Shown here: piece by piece, positions 58,501 to 64,000 of the stretch
How the letters are laid out: each line of letters starts with the position of its first letter
Numbering within the stretch: the first letter of the stretch is position 1
Assembly (NCBI GenBank): GCA_023091735.1
Contig: JALKBU010000004.1
Location: 94,090-158,089 of the forward strand
From: Trichomonas tenax
Taxonomy: Eukaryota; Parabasalia; Trichomonadida; Trichomonadidae
Direction: 5' to 3'
Length of the DNA stretch: 64,000 nucleotides
Notes under the pieces: model-generated
Told to the model about the DNA's origin: nothing
The model's database searches: none
What the model saw: the letters and a program-made list of their open reading frames with translations, nothing else
Program-made: the position numbers and the translations under genes

Positions 58501-60061
58501 TCTCGATACAGCAAAGCTTGTTGCGCCAAATGGTGATTACTCACCTCAAGGTGTTCCATTATATTTCGACAAAATTGCTCAATCATTCAAAAGAATATTC
58601 TTCGAAAATTCTCCAGCAATGTCTGAACCAGAATTAGAAATTCGCATGAAATATCCAAATCCAATTGTTTACGACAACAAACTTAAACTGAGTGCAAAAG
58701 AAAGGAATGAGAATGAAGCAGAAGATGATGATGCTTATAGGCGACTTAGAAAACGTGGAAAGAAAGGAGATAAATCAAGTTCCTCAGAAGAAGATGCTAT
58801 AAAGAAGAAACATGGACGTAAAAAGAAAGCTCCTCAAAGTATTTCAAGTCAATCTTCTTCAGACGAGAAAAGCTCAGAACCAGAACCTCCTAAGAAGAGA
58901 GTTCCAAGGAAGGAAGTTAAAATTTTATCATCTTCAAGTCAATCTTCTTCAGATGAAAAGAGTAACGATGAACCTCCAAAGAAGAAAGCACCAAGAAAGA
59001 AAGTTAGGATTTTATCATCTTCAAGTCAGTCATTATCTGATGAGAAAAGCTCTGAACCAGAGCCTCCAAAGAAGAAAGCACCAAGAAAGAAAGTTAGGAT
59101 TTTGTCGTCATCAACAAGTGAAGAAGAAAAACAAGCACCAAAGCAACCAGAAGAGAAAGGAAGACCACGGAAGAATCCAACACCTCACAGATCAAAATTT
59201 GTTGAAAATGAGAAAAAGATTGAACCACCAGAACCAGAGATTCCTGAAATTATCGAATCTGTTGAGACAAAAATTGAAACTCCAGCTCCTCTACCACAGC
59301 CTAAGAAGCGCGGAAGACCGCGAAAAGATTCTAACACCGAACCGCAAGAAAATCTTCCAAAGTATTGGACAGAAGAAAGAGAACATCACCTTGTTGATAT
59401 GCACAACAAGCTGAAGAATGATGAAGAGGAATGGCATATTATTCACAAAGCTTTTCCAGAATTACCTATTGAAGAATTGAAGTATCACATATTCCAATTA
59501 AGAATGCTCAAAGATGCAAACATAAGGAAAGATATTGCATTTAATTCATCAAATGATAATTCGGCAACGAATGTTCCAAAACAAGTATCATTGAAACCAC
59601 TTCTGAAAACAAAGATTATCAATGTTTGCGAATTAGTAAGATTATTCTTTAACTATAACAAGAACATCGATCAAGCTTATAAATCATTCAACAATTACTT
59701 CACGAAAGGATACATTGTTTACGTTCTCTTCTATCTTTGCATGAGAATACACTTCAGGCCGATGGTCATCAAGAATTGGACAATGAGAGAAGTTAGGATT
59801 ATGCTTGAGAAATCATACGAAGGACAGGAAGAGTACAAAATCTGCGAATACTTGAATGGAAAGATTCCAATGCAGATTGAGACAATGAAAAAGAAAGTTA
59901 TTGCAACAATCAAAGAAACACAAGAACTCAAAACTTTCACCGAAATGTTCGATGAATGTGATAAAGCTGAATTGTCTTTAGATATGGATGAAATTCCTAC
60001 TTATCTCACTCCAATGATTGAGAAGCTCAAATCCACGTATTTATTATCGAAATCTTTTTAA
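55586..60061 (+). CDS. Giant UBL-UBA-Myb protein with five unnamed repeat modules and AT-hook-like motifs, 1491 aa
   Basis: Residues 1-72 form a ubiquitin-like domain and 88-126 a UBA domain (ENRVEFLLRLGFPREEIVKA). Five modules follow, each with a core, a conserved Trp and a closing motif. (1) Myb 156-203, FPNWSKGYLIYLLYW 269-283, W298, DDIPTYISDLL 368-378. (2) Myb from W418, FPIWPLGYLRYLIYW 501-515, W530, IGIPLYF 602-608. (3) no Myb seen, FPNNDPAQLIFIVYW 651-665, W679, LGIPSYLIDAV 749-759. (4) Myb from W775, FYNGYSPGYLAFLVN 891-905, W918, QGVPLYFDKI 988-997. (5) Myb from W1261, YFTKGYIVYVLFY 1371-1383, W1398, DEIPTYLTPMI 1468-1478. Between modules 4 and 5 is a disordered charged linker: three tandem Ser/Lys repeats (1085-1173) and two AT-hook-like motifs, KGRPRKNP (1191) and KKRGRPRKD (1240). 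The layout suggests a chromatin-bound ubiquitin adaptor, which is inference. It is a paralogue of the 3101-5020 gene. Confidence 0.85.
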   Translation: MKITIGPPLDGDLDIDTGTCKIIKDVKLYISNISMIPTDHLCIFKNDIEMSNTENVENIKDDDNNTYTCRIDENAENNHVKSPIVPDDCENRVEFLLRLGFPREEIVKALMSSNFKTEEALQLLKATSKPRVEFTKKEPHSNKISHGEKKKRKERVVWTREDDEKLLEFYLKVANTSIKWSFIQQYFPNCSTAKLEKKYNKIVKEAQTKKSDLKLPPALVNEIFNYVDIGLKKSSNVQNFDRKVPINAIQLINCYLNNKENLDELTKEFPNWSKGYLIYLLYWIHLNLNIFQLPSSNWSIKEIRVILDKHFNNVDDDEIAKIIKIKDGQEISDKINEILNDLANDNELQKFSDNYPDYEVILCSYNRDDIPTYISDLLNQYLSFENDKARYSRWIQAKISEDEENNDFVVNTMTNFTWTEEKERMLIQGIEKYGSSNKAISRIIKISNWEVPSDNAINKYNELKNLIKNGKRPDLVNDKRLINPFYLVKVYLAMGNIHEEFPIWPLGYLRYLIYWLSESICGDSIRDRQWTEEDIRILLEMSSDGETDAAIVEKLGRKFSVDAIIEKKLEIIRTSRRDEMKQFRDYGANVVLPFKEFEVNEIGIPLYFLSIVHSYTYRFENIVLITDLVAAFNKCSFTESTVDVQPLLEKFPNNDPAQLIFIVYWLIFTLNSNTPEQGWIHSDAKIVILDYIDNDTLENTSKKLSVPRQPDEIVKFRNQAFTFMKKAPMLDQFLTSMKFDISEAEYDFLGIPSYLIDAVNLYFNKKLQLEGKFIWTKENEQLLLNILGDNFKQPSLLNKIQHYFPSASEKDILSKVKEITQQIQDGINNYDVSDELIRYLKSHQIHLKNEDKEKVVCPFEQPYIPKELISIIPVLEKIIDTKSDFNKVSNFYNGYSPGYLAFLVNALFKRIKRGSSNWSDRDIRLVHEMQTNGYQKAEMVKYLHDIEKSNQINFMLMSFYKRVHSKEYISRLLDTAKLVAPNGDYSPQGVPLYFDKIAQSFKRIFFENSPAMSEPELEIRMKYPNPIVYDNKLKLSAKERNENEAEDDDAYRRLRKRGKKGDKSSSSEEDAIKKKHGRKKKAPQSISSQSSSDEKSSEPEPPKKRVPRKEVKILSSSSQSSSDEKSNDEPPKKKAPRKKVRILSSSSQSLSDEKSSEPEPPKKKAPRKKVRILSSSTSEEEKQAPKQPEEKGRPRKNPTPHRSKFVENEKKIEPPEPEIPEIIESVETKIETPAPLPQPKKRGRPRKDSNTEPQENLPKYWTEEREHHLVDMHNKLKNDEEEWHIIHKAFPELPIEELKYHIFQLRMLKDANIRKDIAFNSSNDNSATNVPKQVSLKPLLKTKIINVCELVRLFFNYNKNIDQAYKSFNNYFTKGYIVYVLFYLCMRIHFRPMVIKNWTMREVRIMLEKSYEGQEEYKICEYLNGKIPMQIETMKKKVIATIKETQELKTFTEMFDECDKAELSLDMDEIPTYLTPMIEKLKSTYLLSKSF
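58838..59104 (+). repeat. Three tandem repeats of about 30 codons inside the large Myb gene
   Basis: They encode residues 1085-1114, 1115-1143 and 1144-1173. Each unit runs S-x-S-S-Q-S-x-S-D-E-K-S, then a Pro-rich stretch, P-P-K-K-[KR]-x-P-R-K-[KE]-V-[KR]-I-L. Units two and three are nearly identical at nucleotide level (GAAAGTTAGGATTTT shared), so they are recent duplications. Confidence 0.8.
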
Positions 60062-61034
60062 AATATTATGTAAATAAATGTCTGTTTTATTAATCATTTA
60101 ATAATATGTTACATAAAGTTTCTTAATTCACATTTTACTCTCCAAAGGCCATTTATTCTCATATAATAATCTAAATGTTTGTGTACATAAATATAATTTA
60201 AAATCAATTAAATTGAATGTGAATTTTCTCCATGGCAGTAAAGAGAATTCACTTTATTAATAACTGGATTGATACTGCTAGCAAGCATAATATCTTTGAT
60301 TATAAGTCGTTTTATAACTTTACCAATTGATATACTCACTTTTGAAGACAATTGAACAGCTTTCAGTGATGTTTTGTTTCTCTATACCATCCAATGTTGA
60401 ATTTATATATTGTTTTTCGAAGAAATCACTCTGAGAAGCAGCAAATAACAAATTTAACATATTAATATAACAAAAATGCAAAAATTTAATTTTGTTGCAA
60501 AATTATATATAAAATCCGATTTTGGAGCATTTCATAATAACAACGAGTGGCGGTTAATTAAATTAAATTTCCCCTTCATAAATTTTACAGACCCTAAATA
60601 ACACCAAAAATGATTTTTATAACTTATTTGATGAGCACTCATTAAACATTGGTTTGCTGTGAAAGTTTCTTATATACAAATATATGCCTTGTTATTGTTT
60701 ATTATATATGAGATGAAAGAATCTACAAAATATAATTCAAAATGAAATAACTCAGATTAATAATTATTCTCGGAATTAATTTTATAAGAAATTTTTTCAA
60801 AGATGTTAAAAATTTATTTTAATGCAATGTGTGATTAATTTATTATTGCAATATGAAAAGCTACCTTCGTTGTTAATATGAATAAGTTATCTTGATGAAT
60901 TTGTGAAATTCAATTTTTTTACTTCAGAATTCTATTTCAAAATAATATGAGATAGATTTCATTTTCAATAGATTGGCAATAAAATAATTGCTGAAAATTC
61001 CTCTTTTTTAAATTTAGGAATTACTACTAAAAAT
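60062..61034. other. Gene-free AT-rich region
   Basis: About 970 nt between the large Myb gene and the surface-protein pseudogene. AT-rich; no ORF, RNA gene or repeat recognised. Confidence 0.55.
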
Positions 61035-62660
61035 TATGGTAACAATGGACTGATAGCAATAATCAAATCATGATTTTCATGCTGAGGATATATTGGATAT
61101 ATAGGAGCTCCTCTTTGTTGATTTGGATAATCTGGAATCAAAGATTGATTCTGAATTGGTCCATGAGAATGATAAGGATTTGGATTTTCGACAGGAATAT
61201 ACTGATATGGAATTGATCAGATGATGGATTATAAATTTGTGAAGTATTTGGAATTGAATTGTTATTTGGTGCATTATTATTTCTTGGCAGATAAGAATTG
61301 CTTCGACTTATTTCTGTGAGAGCAATTTCTTCAGTGTTTTCAAGGCTTCGATATCTTTTCTTTTTGCAACAGCAATAAATAATCAATATCAAAGAAACCA
61401 AGAAAATAATTATTGCAACAGCGATCACAATAATTATTACCTTTGTTATCTTGCTTTTTGTTTCGTAGTCAATGTATTGCGGATAAGGTATTCCAATCTG
61501 TACAACTTCGTATTTGTTTTTATTTATCGTTTTTGCATTTTTAGATTTTGTGAAACTTGAAGCACCAGTAAACAAACCACTTGTTTCTTCAGAATCTGTT
61601 ATGTATTTTGTTGTTGATAACTCAATAGTTTTTCCGTCATAATATGTATCTTCAACTGTTACATACCAATGGATATCTATATGAAAAATTGGAATATAGA
61701 TCATCACCAGAGATCATTCTAGAGCCTGGGTACAGGCGATAGTGAACAATTACGTCTGAAGCATTTGTTGATTCACCAAAGAATGAACCAAACATGTCAT
61801 AAGTGAAAGACTTGAATTTTCAACCATCGTAAAGTTAATGTCTGATCCATCTTTCTCGATTTTGAATTATTCTTTTTGACCTGATGCGAGAACAATCACA
61901 TCCTGGAAAGGAAGAGTCATCATTGTTCGTGCAACACTTAAATTCAACACTGAGATGTTGCTATATTTGGGAATTTTGTGAAAAACGGATTTTCATCAAC
62001 TTTATCTGTGATGTTAAAAAGGTATTTCATGGTATCATCCAATATAGAAATATTCGTTGAATTACATGTATAAGATCCTTTGAATGATTTTGCATTATGA
62101 AAGACAATTACTAGCCAACCGAATACACATTTCTGAAGTGCTTGTGAATTGAATTAAGGCAGATGAATTTCGTGTTGAACCAGGATATTTTGTTTGATTA
62201 TAAAATGACATTTCAGCAATAAACACCTCTGATATTGCTACAAAATTGGTATATGGCTTATTAGCCAAAATGTAAATTCAATGTTTCTTTTCAAGATTCT
62301 CGAAATGATAATATCAACTTCTAGTAGCATGTTCAATGTGGTCACGATCATAATCATAGAGATAAAGATCTAATGTGATGTTTGCCTGGATAGATCCTTT
62401 TTTGTTAATGTACACACGTAAGACTCTATCGTTAACAAAGCATGGATAGTATGGTGGATTTCCCATTCTATAACAAGATCACAATTCACTCTGTTAATAA
62501 TGTAAATATAGTAATATCTTCCATTAATTTCTTGGAATTCATCAATTATATACGTGTGTAATCCCAAATAAAATTGTTGAGTCATCACCAGTGAAAAAAT
62601 TCCAAAAAAAAAAAAAAAAAAAAAAAAAACATTTTTGAAAAAAAAAAGTATTGGTCTCAA
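61035..62660 (-). pseudogene. Type I surface membrane protein, broken
   Basis: The end of the gene is recognisable: an extracellular part (DSEETSGLFTGASSF), a membrane helix VIIIVIAVAIIIFLVSLILI followed by a Cys-rich, basic stop-transfer (YCCCKKKRYRSL) near 61440-61340, and an Asn/Pro/Tyr-rich cytosolic tail. That tail continues in another frame from about 61215 (IPYQYIPVENPNPYHSH, PDYPNQQRGAPIYPIYPQ) to a TAA at 61035. The N-terminal part (62660-61700) is scattered over all three frames with stops. It begins with a Phe-rich signal-like stretch encoded by a homopolymer run, then MTQQFYLGLHTYIIDEFQ. Trichomonad surface families (Pmp-like, BspA-like) often end in just this kind of TM helix plus Pro/Asn/Tyr-rich tail. 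It has many frameshifts, so it is a pseudogene; I cannot name its ectodomain. Confidence 0.65.
62604..62629. repeat. Homopolymer run of 26 A
   Basis: A26 at 62604-62629, followed by a run of 10 A at 62638-62647. On the minus strand these encode poly-Phe at the signal-peptide region of the surface-protein pseudogene. Such runs are prone to slippage during replication and to assembly error, so the length here is unreliable. Confidence 0.85.
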
Positions 62661-63007
62661 ATTTTTCAGAAAGATAATGAAATGATAGGAATATTGTATA
62701 CAACAACTTTTGACTAAGTTTTACTATTTTTTAATAGATATCAAATGTCAATTTGCCTTTTGGAATTACCATATCGTAAAACTGTATGTTAATTTGTGCT
62801 AAACCTAAATAATTTACTTGATAAACATTATATATAATGATATAAATTATCATTGCATTTTTTGCCGAGAATAACAAATATTTAACAAAGGTGATGTAAA
62901 AGTCATTCAGTCGAGTATACTCTTTATTCCTTTCTAATCTATTTAGTATTCAAAAAGGATTCCTTGATTAAAATCGCGCACATAAATTCTTGATTTGTTA
63001 ATCCTCT
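62661..63007. other. Intergenic, AT-rich
   Basis: About 350 nt separating two pseudogenes on opposite strands. Nothing seen. Confidence 0.5.
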
Positions 63008-63510
63008 TTGTTATTTATACCTGATGACATTTTGAAAAAGTCAATGATTGTCTTACGGGTACAGATTATTACGTTCCATCATAAATCGAGAAAAGCTTTT
63101 AATGTTTCAGATAAAAATGCAAGATTTAGAGTCATATCTAACTTCAAGGAAATAGTTGAAGAAATAAGAGCGAAGTATGCAAATATTACATGAGAAATAT
63201 AATTCCTGATAGATATGCATCGTTGCGTGAACATGCGTAAAAATTAAGCTTTTTATTCTTTTGCAAAAATTAAGTTAATTATTCCTGTTGGAAGTAATGG
63301 ATTTCTTTCAATATTTTTGAAGGAAAATGGTGCTATTGTATTTGCGGGATCAGATTTATTGGATTTTCCTGCTCTTACTTACTTCAATCTCAACATAAAA
63401 CACTATTAACTAATGATTGGTAAATTGATGTTGAAAGAACTTTAGAAGCAATTGCTGTTGGATGTAATATGAAAATGAGAATCGCTTCCGACCAATGAAA
63501 GAAGAAGAAT
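63008..63510 (+). pseudogene. Possible glycosyltransferase 61-like (DUF563) remnant
   Basis: The plus strand codes for KSRKAFNVSDKNARFRVISN then FKEIVEEIRAKYANIT (to about 63190). In another frame (63258-63410) it codes for IIPVGSNGFLSIFLKENGAI, VFAGSDLLDFPAL and LNIKHY. In a third frame near 63430-63500 comes IDVERTLEAIAVGCNMK. The order (a basic strand plus R-x-I-x-N-x-x-E-I, then a G-x-N-G-x-L-x-x-x-F block near the C-terminus) is what I would expect from a GT61-type glycosyltransferase. There are stops between the parts and no ATG with an Inr. The family call is by pattern only and weak. Confidence 0.35.
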
Positions 63511-64000
63511 CATTTATTGCTTGTTATTTATTGATAGAGCGTTTGTATTATAATTCAAGATCTTCTAAATGCCAAGAGTGAGAAATGCAATGAGAAAATC
63601 ATTGGTTTTAGTGCTAGAATTCGCCTGTATTTTGTGATTCTGCACTCAAATATGAGAAATTATTGTTTTTCTTGAATAATAATTTTGGACTTAAAATTGT
63701 TAACGGTATGATAATATTTTTATTACAGAAGTGGATAGTGTATAAAATTTATTTGGAGAACTTGGTGTCAAAATTAATGAACATCGCATGAATTTATGAG
63801 ATATGAAGAAATTACGTAATTTATGAGCTGATTTTTTGAAGTTTATTGGTACTCATGTATTGCATGGCATGCATTAATTCATGCGGAAAAGCCTCAGATA
63901 GCAGTTTACATATGAGTTTGGGGTAAACAGCGTTGAACCATCCATTAAAAAATGAATCTGACAATATGACACGTAAACACCCAAAAAGGCAGGGGGAGTG
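63511..64000. other. AT-rich region to the window edge
   Basis: About 490 nt. No ORF. The words GCGTTGAACCATCCA near 63929 resemble GCGTTGAGCCATCCA at 32389, inside the TIR element, but 15 nt with one mismatch is not enough to call an element here. Confidence 0.4.

Noticed and set aside
58812..59414. 200-codon alternative frame in the large Myb gene
   Set aside because: It is a frame shadow of the Ser/Lys/Pro tandem repeats; the real frame carries Myb and AT-hook-like motifs through the same stretch.
63926..63950. GCGTTGAACCATCCA, similar to GCGTTGAGCCATCCA at 32389
   Set aside because: Fifteen nt with one mismatch and no wider similarity is too little to infer a shared element.

Overview
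This 64-kb window looks like nuclear DNA of a trichomonad parabasalid, most likely Trichomonas vaginalis or a close relative. Four things point there. Genes are long, apparently intronless ORFs in AT-rich DNA. Many ATGs sit about 5-15 nt after an initiator (Inr) element of the TCA(Y)TWYT type; the 12-mer TCACTTTTCATT at 35357 is the best example. Broken members of families that are greatly expanded in trichomonads are present (BspA-like leucine-rich repeats, Pmp-like beta-helix surface proteins, ankyrin proteins). Finally, there are two very large BEACH proteins. The species is an inference. I saw no rRNA, convincing tRNA, CRISPR array or Trichomonas-type intron (GTATGT ... ACTAACACACAG).

Layout. 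1-484: end of a possible mobile-element ORF and a Q/S-rich ORF. 896-5020: a TPR/ARM-like protein and a UBL-UBA-Myb protein. 5961-9500: debris of surface-protein genes (one Pmp-like, two tandem BspA-like copies). 9689-16966 (-): the first BEACH giant. 17267-19660 (-): a GH31 glucosidase pseudogene with at least four lesions. 20292-21656: an SLC45/SUT-type sugar transporter. 23616-26747: a highly codon-biased coiled-coil protein. 26961-27368: a small possible TFIIS-middle-domain-like protein. 27804-28535: mobile-element and surface-protein fragments. 29016-31858: a convergent pair, MAP65/PRC1 microtubule bundler and DENN protein. 31859-35353: gene-poor, with a 1.38-kb element bounded by 29-nt inverted repeats and a palindromic repeat cluster. 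35369-38119: an NXF/Mex67-like protein and an ankyrin protein. 38213-45601 (-): the second BEACH giant. 45602-49293: gene-poor, then a Pmp-like pseudogene. 49574-50528 (-): a protein kinase with one frameshift, divergent from a small membrane protein. 51636-52865: an ankyrin pseudogene. 53663-53764: a hairpin that could be a small RNA. 53970-55181: an axonemal SHIPPO-repeat protein. 55586-60061: a giant paralogue of the UBL-UBA-Myb gene. 61035-62660 (-) and 63008-63510 (+): two more surface/glycan-type pseudogenes.

The intact genes are housekeeping functions: membrane traffic (two BEACH, DENN), cytoskeleton (MAP65, SHIPPO, coiled coil), mRNA export or transcription (NXF-like, possible TFIIS-like, Myb proteins) and sugar uptake. 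They are not organised into a pathway. Broken genes fall mostly in surface, glycan and signalling families, as expected for birth and death of multigene families.

The most novel item is the pair at 3101-5020 and 55586-60061. Both begin with a ubiquitin-like domain and a UBA domain, then repeat a composite unit. Most units have a Myb/SANT-like W-T-x-E helix region, and all have a core (FPxxxxGYLxYLLYW, then a conserved W, then GIPxYLxxL). I count two units in the small protein and five in the large one. I do not recognise this core as a named domain.
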